NCBI GenBank assembly: GCA_022013685.1
Contig: JAKLPV010000027.1
Location: forward strand, 1-64,000
Origin: Anaerolineae bacterium
Lineage (GTDB): Bacteria; Chloroflexota; Anaerolineae; Anaerolineales; Villigracilaceae
DNA: 64,000 bases
Direction of reading: 5' to 3'
The notes beneath the pieces are model-generated. The model searched no databases. It had not been told where the DNA came from and saw only the letters and a program-made list of their open reading frames with translations. Numbering within the stretch: the first letter of the stretch is position 1; each line of letters begins with the position of its first letter. Positions 1 to 8,478 of the stretch are shown in pieces. Position numbers and translations under genes: made by a program.

Positions 1-164
1 ACGACTCGCAGTCGTAAAAAAGGCTAAAACTTGAGCTTTCGGTGGTTGTCGAGCCTGTCGAGACATTCGTTTATGAAGTTTTAAAGGTGCTTCCTTGCGC
101 TTCCAAAGCCGCAAGGCTATCGCTTGTTGTCAAAAGTCCAACAATAAGATGCAGCCTTTTATCT

Positions 165-214
165 GCCCTTCGACTGTGCTCCTCGTTGTCACTCGTCGCT
201 CCGCTCAGGGCTTG
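165..214. repeat. Dispersed repeat, copy 1 (gcccttcgac ... ccgctcagggc)
   Basis: This copy begins gcccttcgac and ends ccgctcagggcttg. Two more copies lie at 637-671 and 1733-1769. It overlaps the 3' end of the minus-strand glycosyltransferase gene: the stop codon of that gene is the TGA inside CCCTGAGCGG, the complement of the repeat end. The rest of 1-164 holds no recognisable gene, apart from a short gtcgag-cctgtc-gagac inverted word near 48-64. Confidence 0.7.
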
Positions 215-1725
215 TTGACCTGATAGATCGTAAAACGCTGGTTTTTGAAGGCGATCTGCAATTCGACATTCGGGTTGCAGGTTTTTATTTCGCCGGGGTC
301 GATCTGGCCGTTGCGTTCCTGTTTTTCGTGCATGACAATGAAATCCCCTTCACCGATGCGGGCGCAGTCTTCGATCAGGATGGTGTAGCGGTCGGTCAGC
401 AACTTCATCAGGCGCGGCTTGAAGAAGATGATGGTGCTGTCGGCTGCGGTTTGTTCGCGGACGTAGACGAACATCTCGGCGCTGACGGGGTCGAACGGCC
501 CGTTGATCTCTTCGCGGCTGAAGAGCCTGCCGCCTGCGCGCTGAAAGCTGACCACGAGCGAGAGCAGGGCCAGTGTGCCGAGTAGCGCAGTGGGGAGTAT
601 CTGGTGTTCAGTATCCAGTATCCAGTTTTCAGTCGGCAAGCCCTGAGCGGAACGCAGTGAAGTCGAAGGGCGGTGTTCAGTTTTTCGGGGACGAATACGG
701 TGAAAAAGGTCTTGCAAGCCATGTGCGGCGAAAATCAGAAAAAAAGGCAGGATGGGATAGATAAAGCGCAGCCCCTGGCGTTCGGGCCAGGTGATGAAGA
801 TCGCCATCGTCAGCAGGGAAAAAGTCAGGGCGGGCATTTCGGCGCGGGCTTTTTGGGAGATGCCCCACAGGCAGGCCAGCCCCGTCAGCGCAAGGAAAAG
901 TGTCGAGAGGGGCAAGCCGTTGAAGAGCCAGCCGGGCAGGGTCAGGTAGAAGAGAAAATTGTCAAAAAGACGGGCCGGGCTGAAGAACAGTTCGTAGTGC
1001 TCAAAGTAGGAGCTCTGCCCGCCGGGGAAAAGGATCAGGCTTAGGCCGAAGAGCGCCAAAAACGTCAGGTAGGGCAGGCTGATTAAACGGAATCCTGGCT
1101 GAGGGTTGGAACGCCGCTGCAAAAAATCGACCAGCGCGAGAGGCCCGAGCAACAGAATCCCGTTGGTGCGCAGGAAAAAGCTCCCAAAAATCAAAATTCC
1201 AAGCGCTATTTTTTGCCAGGCGAGTGAGCGGCCGGTGCGCCACTGGATGTCGAGCAAAAACAGGCTGGCGGTGGTGGCCAGCAGAAAAGCAAAGTCGGCC
1301 TGGATCAGGTCTTGGGCTTTGAGCAGGCTGGGGTTGAAGGCAAGCACGGATACGAGGGCGGCGCTCAACGGCAAGTTGAAGCGCTGGCGGGCGTAGGCGT
1401 AGAAAACAGCCAGGAAAGCGACGAAGGCGACCGTGTTGACCAGTTTGAAGGCGGTGATGCTCAGGCCTGCCAGGGCGTAGATGGGAGCCAGCATGAGCGG
1501 GAAGCCCCACGGATAGGCGGCCGGGCCGACCGGGTAGGTCGATTGGGCGATGGCGCGTCCGTTTTCGGCGACGAATTCGGCCATGCGGCCATCGAGGATG
1601 GCGCGGGCTTGCAGGATGTAGGAGGCGAAATCGTCCCACCAGAATTGGCCGGTGCTAAAGAGAGAGATGCTCATTATGCCCGCGATGAGCATGATGAGGG
1701 CGATGGTGGCGATGTCTTTTTTCAT
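205..1725 (-). CDS. Multi-pass membrane glycosyltransferase (GT-C, PMT/ArnT-like)
   Basis: The 506-residue protein has many hydrophobic helices from residue 8 to about 400 and a short soluble tail. An early WWDDF motif (about residues 29-33) follows the first helix, the position where GT-C enzymes of the PMT/GT39 type carry their catalytic Asp. Such enzymes move sugars from polyprenyl-phosphate donors to lipid or protein on the outer face of the membrane; the substrate here is unknown. Residues about 345-375 (HRPSTSLRSAQGLP and flanks) are a repeat-encoded insertion that reads through in frame between two hydrophobic segments. The stop codon lies inside another copy of the same repeat, so the natural C-terminus may have been altered. 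The family assignment rests on topology and one motif. Confidence 0.6.
   Translation of the reverse strand: MKKDIATIALIMLIAGIMSISLFSTGQFWWDDFASYILQARAILDGRMAEFVAENGRAIAQSTYPVGPAAYPWGFPLMLAPIYALAGLSITAFKLVNTVAFVAFLAVFYAYARQRFNLPLSAALVSVLAFNPSLLKAQDLIQADFAFLLATTASLFLLDIQWRTGRSLAWQKIALGILIFGSFFLRTNGILLLGPLALVDFLQRRSNPQPGFRLISLPYLTFLALFGLSLILFPGGQSSYFEHYELFFSPARLFDNFLFYLTLPGWLFNGLPLSTLFLALTGLACLWGISQKARAEMPALTFSLLTMAIFITWPERQGLRFIYPILPFFLIFAAHGLQDLFHRIRPRKTEHRPSTSLRSAQGLPTENWILDTEHQILPTALLGTLALLSLVVSFQRAGGRLFSREEINGPFDPVSAEMFVYVREQTAADSTIIFFKPRLMKLLTDRYTILIEDCARIGEGDFIVMHEKQERNGQIDPGEIKTCNPNVELQIAFKNQRFTIYQVNKP
637..671. repeat. Dispersed repeat, copy 2, inside a coding region
   Basis: This inverted-orientation copy (caagccctgagcgg ... 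gtcgaagggc) lies within the glycosyltransferase gene and stays in frame, encoding PSTSLRSAQGLP. The adjacent bases 603-636 are a second low-complexity word (cagtatccagtatccag) and ggtgttcag occurs on both sides (near 603 and 672), so about 80 bp look inserted in an exposed loop. Confidence 0.7.
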
Positions 1726-1732
1726 GGGGAAG

Positions 1733-1769
1733 GCCCTTCGACTTCGGGCTGCGCCCTCCGCTCAGGGCA
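1733..1769. repeat. Dispersed repeat, copy 3
   Basis: It begins gcccttcgac and ends ctccgctcagggcat. It lies between the glycosyltransferase start and the histidine kinase end and supplies the TGA stop of the kinase (CCCTGAGCGG on the minus strand), as copy 1 does for the glycosyltransferase. Confidence 0.7.
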
Positions 1770-3015
1770 TGGAGAGGGTTGATGTTCCGGCGGGCGGCAG
1801 CAATATCTGAATGGTTGCGCCTTTGCCCGGGCCTTCGCTTTCGGCCCAGATGCGCCCACCCTGGGTTTCGATCAGGCCTTTGGCGATGGTCAGGCCGATG
1901 CCCAACCCGCCAAATTTGCGGGTGTTGTGCGGCTCGACCTGGTAGAATTCCTGGAAGATTTTCACCAGTTGGTCCGGGGCGATGCCGATGCCGTTGTCGC
2001 TGATCGAGACCTGGATGTTACCGCGCTGTTGGCGGGCGCTGATGGTAATTTGGCCTCCGGGCGGAGTGAAGCGCACGGCGTTGTTGAGGATGTTGACAAA
2101 AGCCGGGGCCAATTTTTCAGGGTCGGCGGTAACAAGTAAAGTTTGGGCTGGCAGGTCAAACGTGACGAGGTGGCGCATTTCTTCGGCGATCTGGCGCATT
2201 TCGGCGTAGGCGGCGTTGAGCACCTGTTGAACGGGAACGACGCGCGGTTTGAAAGTCAGTCCCTTGGCTTGCAGCAATTGCAGGCTGGTCATGGCTTCAA
2301 TGACGGAGCGCATCTGGCTGGCGGCGGCCAGCACCCGTTCGGCGTGATCAGAGACTTCCCCGGCTTCTTCTTGCAGGAAGGATGCGTAACCGATGATGAT
2401 CCCCAGCGGGGTGCGCAATTCGTGTGAGGCCAGCGCCAGGAAGTTGCTTTTGAGGCGGTCGGTTTCACTGATGTTTTCGTAAGCGCTTTGCAGGGCCTGG
2501 ATCAGGCGCGCATTGTGAATGGCGATCGCGGCCTGGGCGGCCAGGGCGGAGAGCAGCTTTTCATCTGCGGGGCCAAAGTCGCCGTTGCGTTTGTTGAGGG
2601 CTTCCAGCACGCCAACCCCTTTGTCGCGGATGCGCATCGGAACCCCAAGCAGGGATTTTGGTTTGAAATCAACCTGTTGCGACACCGAGCGAAAGTGACG
2701 CGGGTCTTGCTCGACATCGTTGATCAGGATGGCTTTGTCTTCGCGGAAGATTGTCCCGGCCAGGCTGCCGTCGATCGGGACGGGGATTTTGGCAATTTCC
2801 CCCGGGTCTGATCCGCTGGATGCGGCAAAAAATAAGCGGTTGCGTTTTTCATCATACAGCAAGATGGAGGCGGCTTCACATCCCAGGATGTCGGTCGCGG
2901 CAGTGATCAGGGAGTCGAGTAATTCATCCAGGTTAAGGGTGGAGTTAAGCGTCAGGCTGACTTCCATCAGGCGGGCAAGTTGTTTGGCTTCCAGGCTGGG
3001 GGGCATCTTAATCAT
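1762..3015 (-). CDS. GAF-domain sensor histidine kinase
   Basis: This 417-residue kinase has no membrane segment and is probably cytoplasmic. An N-terminal GAF domain spans about residues 12-172 (ACEAASILLYDE-like core, then SLLGVPMRIRDKGVGVLEALN). A HisKA dimerisation domain follows with the phospho-acceptor H198 in SHELRTPLG. The HATPase domain has the N box NILNNAVRFTP (308-318), the G1 box DNGIGI (340-345) and the G2 box GGLGIGL (369-375). It would autophosphorylate in response to a ligand bound by GAF and pass phosphate to a response regulator, which is not encoded nearby, so it is an orphan kinase. Its final residues come from a dispersed repeat. Confidence 0.9.
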   Translation of the reverse strand: MIKMPPSLEAKQLARLMEVSLTLNSTLNLDELLDSLITAATDILGCEAASILLYDEKRNRLFFAASSGSDPGEIAKIPVPIDGSLAGTIFREDKAILINDVEQDPRHFRSVSQQVDFKPKSLLGVPMRIRDKGVGVLEALNKRNGDFGPADEKLLSALAAQAAIAIHNARLIQALQSAYENISETDRLKSNFLALASHELRTPLGIIIGYASFLQEEAGEVSDHAERVLAAASQMRSVIEAMTSLQLLQAKGLTFKPRVVPVQQVLNAAYAEMRQIAEEMRHLVTFDLPAQTLLVTADPEKLAPAFVNILNNAVRFTPPGGQITISARQQRGNIQVSISDNGIGIAPDQLVKIFQEFYQVEPHNTRKFGGLGIGLTIAKGLIETQGGRIWAESEGPGKGATIQILLPPAGTSTLSMP

Positions 3016-3147
3016 GCAATAAGTTTAGCGCGAATCGGCCTGTTTACAAGGGGAACATAAGTTCTAATTATTTGATAAATTAAAAGCATAAAGCCACAAA
3101 GTTTGTAGCACGCTAACTCTTTATGGCTTTATGGGGCTGGGTGGTTT

Positions 3148-4017
3148 TTAATCCTGGCGGACAGGCAATTGTTTGAGTATCACCAGCAACCCGACAAACA
3201 ATGCGATGGCCACAACGCCCGCCAGGCTGGCAATCGTTCCTCCCCAAAGCGGGTTGTAACCAGCCACCAGAAAAATGAGCGGAAGCCCAGCCCAGGCGTT
3301 GACTGCGCCGTGTCCGAAGGCGGGCGCCCAAGTGCTGCGTGTGGCGAGATACAGCCAGCTCATCACCGCGCCGAGAGCAATGCAGAACAGGATCATCATG
3401 AACACACCTGCTATCGGGTAGCCGGGATAGTTATGTCCCTGTAAAATGGCGGGGGCATGCCACACGCCCCAGATGACGCCGCTGACCAGGATGGCCTTCC
3501 ACTGCCCGAGCGGCAGCAGTTTTGGCAGCAGGAATCCGCGCCAGCCGATTTCCTCGCCCACTGTGGCAAAAACGTTGATGGCCGGGCCGAGCAAGAGCCC
3601 CTGAGCGATCTGGACGATGAGTAGAATTTCGAGAGTCATCCCGGAATTGGCGGGCATTTGCGCTACCATCTGTTTAAGGAGCGACATTTCAGGGTCATAT
3701 TCTGCCAGGCGGAACAACACGCTTAACGGAATCGCCAGCGCGGCCAGCACAGGCGGGATGAACCAGGCCGCCAGGTAATAGCGGAATTTGCCAAAACGTT
3801 TCAGACCCAATGTTCCAAACGGTTCTTTGAGCACGAATAACGTGGTGACAATCGCGGCAATGCCAGGCCCCCACATGGCGATCATCCAACATAGCAGGCG
3901 AATCATACTGACGGTCTGTTCGCCCATTCCGCGAAAAGCCAGCGGCAGGGTGAATAAAATCCACGAAAAGCCAAAGGCGATGGCGAGGTACCAGGTGAGA
4001 GCTTTTTTATCGAGCAT
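3148..4017 (-). CDS. CPBP family intramembrane metalloprotease
   Basis: The 289-residue protein is multi-pass. It carries the three CPBP (CAAX protease and bacteriocin-processing, Abi) motifs: EEIGWRG at 155-161 with the paired glutamates and Arg, the WHAP motif with H187, and a later HGAVN. These residues bind the catalytic metal in the membrane. Bacterial members often process peptides or give immunity to membrane-active peptides. It is the last gene of the minus-strand run that begins with the GntR repressor at 8444, which fits an envelope-stress or peptide-resistance role by inference. Confidence 0.88.
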   Translation of the reverse strand: MLDKKALTWYLAIAFGFSWILFTLPLAFRGMGEQTVSMIRLLCWMIAMWGPGIAAIVTTLFVLKEPFGTLGLKRFGKFRYYLAAWFIPPVLAALAIPLSVLFRLAEYDPEMSLLKQMVAQMPANSGMTLEILLIVQIAQGLLLGPAINVFATVGEEIGWRGFLLPKLLPLGQWKAILVSGVIWGVWHAPAILQGHNYPGYPIAGVFMMILFCIALGAVMSWLYLATRSTWAPAFGHGAVNAWAGLPLIFLVAGYNPLWGGTIASLAGVVAIALFVGLLVILKQLPVRQD

Positions 4018-4093
4018 GATGTTTCTCCAGATGAACAGCGGGGCGACCCTTCAAGGTCAACCAAGAGTAATTTTTAGCCAGGACAGGGCGCCC

Positions 4094-4327
4094 TTACCGG
4101 CCGCCATACGAAGGCATCGAGCGGGTGCGTTTTACCCGGTCTGTCAGCGGGCGTTTGGCGATGACATTGATCTTATTGGCATTTTCGAGAATATGGGTTG
4201 AAACCACTTCCCAGCCCTCTTCGCCCCAGGCGTTAAGCAGGGCTTCCAGTTCGTCGGCTTTGACGCCGCCCAAAAATGAACCGACAGTCTGTACGCGATA
4301 TTCCCATTGTTTGATTTCATCTGTCAT
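4094..4327 (-). CDS. DUF4177 domain protein
   Basis: This is a 77-residue soluble protein with the DUF4177 pattern: WEYRVQTVG near the N-terminus, then ELEALLNAWGEEGWEVVSTH and a final INVIAKRP strand. DUF4177 proteins are small alpha-beta proteins of unknown function. A GGAG-type ribosome site (AAAGGAGATCTCT on the minus strand) lies just upstream. It sits between an ABC permease and a CPBP protease in the same orientation and is probably cotranscribed. Confidence 0.85.
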   Translation of the reverse strand: MTDEIKQWEYRVQTVGSFLGGVKADELEALLNAWGEEGWEVVSTHILENANKINVIAKRPLTDRVKRTRSMPSYGGR

Positions 4328-4347
4328 AGAGATCTCCTTTTGATGAT

Positions 4348-4389
4348 GTCACCGCGAGCTGCGCTGTATACTGCGTTCATCGCAATGAC
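4348..4389. repeat. Intergenic inverted repeat of the GTCATTGCGA type
   Basis: GTCACCGCGA (4348-4357) faces TCGCAATGAC (4380-4389), so the arms match at 8 of 10 positions across a 22-nt centre. Elements with GTCATTGCGA ends are common intergenic repeats in many bacteria. It lies between the ABC permease and the DUF4177 gene. Confidence 0.5.
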
Positions 4390-4395
4390 ATTACC

Positions 4396-5220
4396 CTACA
4401 GCCTTGCAACCAAGGCGCTGCGTTTGAATTGACTGACGCTGACATAGATCAGCGCCGCGTCCACAACCCAGACGAGCGTTCCGATCACTAGTACTGTGCC
4501 GGAACCCAGGATCAGCACTCCGCTGATCTGTCCGAAGACCAGCGCCAGCACAAACAAAACCAGCGACCCGCTCATTTGATAAGCTTCCATGAATGTTTTG
4601 ACCCGGCTCGAGATCAAGACGGTTGCCGAAATGCCCAGCACCGCCAGCGCCGGCGTCAGCCAGAACATCATCGGCCACCATGAATCCAGCGGGAACCAGA
4701 TTTCGCCGAACAGCGGAAAACTGGCTGCATTGACCACCACGATGTACAGCGCGTGGGTCAGCCACGAGAGCGCAATCGCGGGCAGTACCGCCGCCAGCAC
4801 TTTGCCGAGAAACAGTTCCATATCGCTGGTGGGCGCGTACAGCAGGGCTTCGAGCGTCTTGCGTTCGCGTTCGCCAACGAACGAATCCGAGCCGACCACC
4901 GACGAAAACATCAGAGGCAAGATCAGCAGCATCGGGGCGAACATAAAACCGGCCATATAAATTACGAACATTTGTTCTAGAGACTTGCCGTCAAACAACG
5001 TCTGCATCGTGGGCGGCAGGTTTGCCAAAAGGGTGTTGATGTCACCCATCTCGCGCTCAATATCCTCGGCTGGGATCACCTGCGGCAGGATGATAAACAG
5101 CATTGGCATCGCCACTGCGAAAATCACGGGCAGCGCAATCGCCGGCCCCCAGGCCATTTTGTTCTGGCTCACTTCCATCAAATCTTTACGGGCAATCGCC
5201 CAAATACTGCGCCAGTTCAT
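4396..5220 (-). CDS. ABC transporter permease (ABC-2 type)
   Basis: The 274-residue protein begins MNWRSIWAIARKDLMEV, the typical start of ABC-2 permeases such as NatB-type subunits, followed by a hydrophobic segment at about 25-50, a soluble loop, and about five further helices. The conserved stretch SDSFVGERERKTLEALLYAPTS is the cytoplasmic coupling region of this family. Its start overlaps the end of the ATPase gene by 4 bp (ATGA), so the two are translationally coupled and form one transporter. The substrate is unknown; relatives export ions, drugs or peptides. Confidence 0.88.
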   Translation of the reverse strand: MNWRSIWAIARKDLMEVSQNKMAWGPAIALPVIFAVAMPMLFIILPQVIPAEDIEREMGDINTLLANLPPTMQTLFDGKSLEQMFVIYMAGFMFAPMLLILPLMFSSVVGSDSFVGERERKTLEALLYAPTSDMELFLGKVLAAVLPAIALSWLTHALYIVVVNAASFPLFGEIWFPLDSWWPMMFWLTPALAVLGISATVLISSRVKTFMEAYQMSGSLVLFVLALVFGQISGVLILGSGTVLVIGTLVWVVDAALIYVSVSQFKRSALVARL

Positions 5221-6152
5221 ACTTCACCTGCCTGCAATGCAAAATAGATGTCCTCGAGCGTGTAATCTCGCGGGTTGACTTTAAGAATCGAAGCCTTCTC
5301 CTGCACCAGGGCGGATACCACTTCGGGGATGACCTCGTCCGCCTCGACCTGGATCGCGAGCGATTCGTCCTCACCCACTACCTGCATCACGCCGCGAAGG
5401 GCTTTGACCTTTGCTGAAAGGTCCGCCGCTGGCGCGCCATAAAAGGTGACATCCACCCAGCGGACGGGCCATAGCTTGCGGGAAAGTTCTGCTAGCGAGC
5501 CGATCGCGAGGATCCGGCCTTTGTTCAGGATCGCCACGCGGTCGCACAATCTCTGGGCGTCGAGCAGGTTATGGGTCGCCAGCACCACCGTCTGGCCGTT
5601 GCGGCGGCTCAGGCCGGCGATCAGATCATTAACCTGCTGGGCAGCTTCCGGGTCGAGTCCGCTGGTCGGTTCATCCAAAAACAAAAGCGGTGGCTGGTGG
5701 ATCAAGGCGCGGGCCAGGGCAAGCCTTTGCTTCATCCCTTTGCTGAAGGTTTCAACTTTGTCATCCCCGCGCGCAGAGAGATCGAAAAACGACAGCATCT
5801 CGTCCACGCGCCCGGGCAGGTTGGCTTCCGGGATTTCCGCCAGCGTGCCAAAGAAACGCAGGTTTTCACGGGCGGAGAGCCGCTCATAGAGTGCGGGTGT
5901 TTCGGTCAACACACCGGTCTTGCGCCGGATCTGTTCGCCCTGCGTGGCGGGGTCGAAACCAAAGACGCGCATTGTTCCGCCGGATGGGGGCAAGATGCCG
6001 TTCAGCAGGCGCACGCAGGTGGTTTTGCCTGCGCCGTTTGGCCCGAGCAAACCAAACACTTCGCCCTGTTCCACGCGGAAGGTGATCCCATCCACTGCGC
6101 GGTTCAGGCCAAAAGTTCGTTCAAGGTTGATAACTTCAATAATAGTTTGCAT
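5217..6152 (-). CDS. ABC transporter ATP-binding protein
   Basis: This 311-residue ATPase has Walker A GPNGAGKTT (about 38-46), the signature FSKGMKQRLALARAL, Walker B LLFLDEPTSGLD and the switch His in ATHN. The C-terminal 80 residues form the extension usual in NatA/CcmA-like exporters. It overlaps its permease by 4 bp. Together with the upstream GntR regulator, SPFH and SdpI-like genes it resembles envelope-stress or peptide-resistance exporter operons such as those controlled by YtrA; this role is inferred. Confidence 0.92.
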   Translation of the reverse strand: MQTIIEVINLERTFGLNRAVDGITFRVEQGEVFGLLGPNGAGKTTCVRLLNGILPPSGGTMRVFGFDPATQGEQIRRKTGVLTETPALYERLSARENLRFFGTLAEIPEANLPGRVDEMLSFFDLSARGDDKVETFSKGMKQRLALARALIHQPPLLFLDEPTSGLDPEAAQQVNDLIAGLSRRNGQTVVLATHNLLDAQRLCDRVAILNKGRILAIGSLAELSRKLWPVRWVDVTFYGAPAADLSAKVKALRGVMQVVGEDESLAIQVEADEVIPEVVSALVQEKASILKVNPRDYTLEDIYFALQAGEV

Positions 6153-6261
6153 CTTGAAACCTGATTTTCTATGTGAGTCTGTGTTGAAATAAAACTCGTG
6201 AGTTGCACAAAAAGCGAAAGCTATTTTTAACCAGAGGCATTCTGCGGGCAGTTTTAAAGTT

Positions 6262-6317
6262 GTATCAAGGTCTGAGAAAATTGTTTCATGTGAAACAATT
6301 TTCTCAGACCTTGATAC
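6262..6317. other. 56-bp near-perfect palindrome with parS-like core
   Basis: Two 27-bp arms match perfectly around a 2-nt centre (6289-6290). The central 16 bases, TGTTTCATGTGAAACA (6282-6297), differ from the widely conserved ParB site TGTTTCACGTGAAACA at one position. It starts 7 bp after the stop of the SdpI-like gene, so it could instead be a 3' RNA hairpin, but no T-run follows on the minus strand. Confidence 0.75.
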
Positions 6318-6323
6318 CTGGCA

Positions 6324-6965
6324 CTATTTTTCCAGTCTTGCGAATACGACATACGAATACACCACTGGTACGAGGGCTGCTACCAGGAGCGCAATCATCA
6401 TCAGCCAGAATCCACTTTCTCCCAGGAAGGCGCTGACGATGACCAGCGCGCCGCCAATCCTGAAGGTTTGCGCACCCAGCTTGTGAGTCTTTTCCCAGAC
6501 TTCGTCACTGGAGAGAGTCCAGGGAGTGCGGATGCCGATGAAGAAATTCCGTTTGGCTTTTTCGAGCAGGAAACTGATGCCAATGAACAACAATCCTACA
6601 ACCGGTAGCAACATGTAGGTCATGTTGAACAGGTAGCCCAGGGAGGCCGCCAGCGTCAGTCCATAGACATACAGCATGTAAACCACAAACCCAATGATGA
6701 AGGCGTTGTATAACCCGCGGAATTTTTCGATGTTGGCCTTGAGCGGGTCAATTGCCGGGACCGCCGCCAGCAACAGGGTGAAGCCCAACGTCGTCAACGG
6801 CATAAGCCAGACGCCCCAGAACTTGGACATATAGCCATCGATTTCCCCGGCAGCGTTCCAGTGTGAGGGCATCGGGTCGGGAAGTTGGGCGTACAACACC
6901 AGCCCAACCAGGGCGGCGATTGCGATCAAGACAAATGAAATGGTGATACTGAGTTTGGTAGACAT
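6324..6965 (-). CDS. SdpI/DUF1648 family membrane protein
   Basis: The 213-residue protein has about six helices. The N-terminal DUF1648 part shows LPDPMPSHWNAAGEIDGY after the first helix; the C-terminal SdpI part shows NFFIGIRTPWTLSSDEVWEKTH. SdpI of Bacillus gives immunity to the toxic peptide SDP and acts with a repressor, so immunity or envelope-stress signalling is a reasonable inference. The ATG at 6965 is chosen because AAAAGGA lies 6-10 bases upstream and the first helix follows at once. An upstream GTG would put ten extra residues into the palindrome at 6985-7020. The gene is bracketed by the two parS-like palindromes. Confidence 0.88.
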   Translation of the reverse strand: MSTKLSITISFVLIAIAALVGLVLYAQLPDPMPSHWNAAGEIDGYMSKFWGVWLMPLTTLGFTLLLAAVPAIDPLKANIEKFRGLYNAFIIGFVVYMLYVYGLTLAASLGYLFNMTYMLLPVVGLLFIGISFLLEKAKRNFFIGIRTPWTLSSDEVWEKTHKLGAQTFRIGGALVIVSAFLGESGFWLMMIALLVAALVPVVYSYVVFARLEK

Positions 6966-6984
6966 TTGAAAATCCTTTTGTAGT

Positions 6985-7020
6985 GCCTGCATCACGTTTC
7001 ACGTGAAACGTGATGCAGGC
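6985..7020. other. 36-bp perfect palindrome with parS-like core
   Basis: The sequence from 6985 to 7020 equals its own reverse complement, centred on CACGTG. Its inner 14 bases GTTTCACGTGAAAC (6996-7009) match the conserved ParB parS core exactly, with C and G in place of the outer T and A. It begins 9 bp past the stop of the SPFH gene. No T-run follows, which argues against a simple intrinsic terminator. Confidence 0.78.
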
Positions 7021-7028
7021 CGGTTTTG

Positions 7029-7964
7029 TTATTTTTCTTTCGGTAAATTTTGCTGCGCCAGTGAAACCATACCGCTCATACCGCCCAGGTTCATCGTATC
7101 CACCGCAGAGCTTGGCACAATCACCAGAGCGCCTTTTTCTTTCAGTCCTTCGAAGAGCATGTTCATCGCGCGCAGGTGCAGGGCGGTGGGATTGTTGATA
7201 TAGGACTGCGAGGCTTCGGCAAATGAAGCGGCGATCTGTTTTTCAGATTCACCCAGGATAACACGCGCCTGGCGTTCGCGCTCGGCCTGTGCCTGGCGCG
7301 ACATGGCATCTTCCAGATCCTGTGGAATGACGATGTCGCGGATCTCGACTGACTGCACGGTCACGCCCCACGGGGTAGTGCGCTCATCGATTATCTTTTG
7401 CAGTTCCTGGTCGATGGTGCTGCGCCCGACGAGAATGTCTGCCAGCATCATGCGTCCGGTGATGTCGCGCAGGGCGGTCTGTGCGGCCCAGTCGACGGCG
7501 GCCTGGTAGTTCTCCACTTCGAGGGCGGCTTTTTCAGCATCCCACACCACCCAGAACAGGACGGCATCCACGTCCACCGGGACGGTGTCCTTGGTCAGGG
7601 TTTTCTGGGCTGCGAAGGGTGTAACCATCACGCGATGATCGATCCAGGTTGGGATGGTATCCACCAGCGGGACGATCCAGAACAGGCCGGGGCCGCGCAA
7701 GCCCTGGAATTTGCCCAGGCGCAGAACGACCGCTTTTTCCCACTGGTTGGCAACTTTCAGTGCGAAAAGAACATAGATGCCGATCAGCATCCAGCCAACG
7801 ACCCAGCCGCCGATCAATGCGTCAGGTTGTTTGCCGTCCATCAGGATCGCGCCCAGGATCGAAATGATCAGGAATACGCCAAAAATCGTCCCGGCAATCG
7901 GCGGGATGCGTTGGTCAATTTTGGCAGCGCGCAGGGCGGTTGTAGCGAGCAATCTTGAGTTCAT
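7029..7964 (-). CDS. SPFH/band 7 domain membrane protein (slipin-like)
   Basis: The 311-residue protein has two hydrophobic segments at about 22-70, then a band-7 domain (about 70-240) with NQWEKAVVLRLGKFQGLRGPGLFWIVPLVDTI, the classic stomatin/slipin start, and VQSVEIRDIVIPQDLEDAMSRQAQAERERQARVI, the coiled-coil end. Such proteins form oligomeric rings in membrane microdomains and often pair with proteases or transport systems. A clear AAGGAG site precedes the ATG. It follows the GntR repressor gene by 84 bp on the same strand. Confidence 0.9.
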   Translation of the reverse strand: MNSRLLATTALRAAKIDQRIPPIAGTIFGVFLIISILGAILMDGKQPDALIGGWVVGWMLIGIYVLFALKVANQWEKAVVLRLGKFQGLRGPGLFWIVPLVDTIPTWIDHRVMVTPFAAQKTLTKDTVPVDVDAVLFWVVWDAEKAALEVENYQAAVDWAAQTALRDITGRMMLADILVGRSTIDQELQKIIDERTTPWGVTVQSVEIRDIVIPQDLEDAMSRQAQAERERQARVILGESEKQIAASFAEASQSYINNPTALHLRAMNMLFEGLKEKGALVIVPSSAVDTMNLGGMSGMVSLAQQNLPKEK

Positions 7965-8048
7965 GGGTTTCTCCTTGTGTTTCTTTTTCGGTTATTCTGT
8001 GTTCCGGGTCTCCGGCTTTCCAGTTTTTGGAAATATCCGTTTCCGCGG

Positions 8049-8444
8049 TTAAGTGTTGTTTGTTTCCTTTTCTTCTTCCTGCATTTCTTGAAAAATCAGC
8101 AGGCTTGTTTTGCGGCTGAATCCCAGGCGCTTGGTTTCGGCCAGGTAGCGCCGCGCCAGGGCTTCGAGCGACTCGTGCCGCAAGCGTTGATTCGTCTCAG
8201 GCGGTGGCTGTTCAAGGATGAAGGTGCCTCGTCCTTGCTGGGTCGAGATGACCCCGACTTCGTCAAGGATGCGGTAGGCGCGCGCCACCGTGTTGAAATT
8301 GACGCGCAAATCCTGCGCCAGCGCCCGCACTGTGGGCAGCTGGTCGTTTTGCTTGAGTTCACCAGATGAGAGCAGGCGTTGGATCTGTTCCACGATCTGG
8401 TTGGTGATCGGCATATCGGAGCGAAAGTCAATTTGAATATTCAT
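8049..8444 (-). CDS. GntR-family repressor (YtrA type)
   Basis: This short GntR protein (131 residues) has an N-terminal winged helix (MPITNQIVEQIQRLLSSGELKQNDQLPTVRALAQDLRVNFNTVARAYRILDE region, about 12-70) and only a small helical tail, the layout of the YtrA subfamily that controls ABC transporter operons. An AGGAAG ribosome site precedes the ATG at 8444. It is first in the minus-strand run with SPFH, SdpI and ABC genes, so autoregulation of that operon is likely, supported by the palindromic site over its own promoter. Confidence 0.92.
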   Translation of the reverse strand: MNIQIDFRSDMPITNQIVEQIQRLLSSGELKQNDQLPTVRALAQDLRVNFNTVARAYRILDEVGVISTQQGRGTFILEQPPPETNQRLRHESLEALARRYLAETKRLGFSRKTSLLIFQEMQEEEKETNNT

Positions 8445-8478
8445 GCTACTTTCTTCCTGAAATTGTATTATTGTATCT

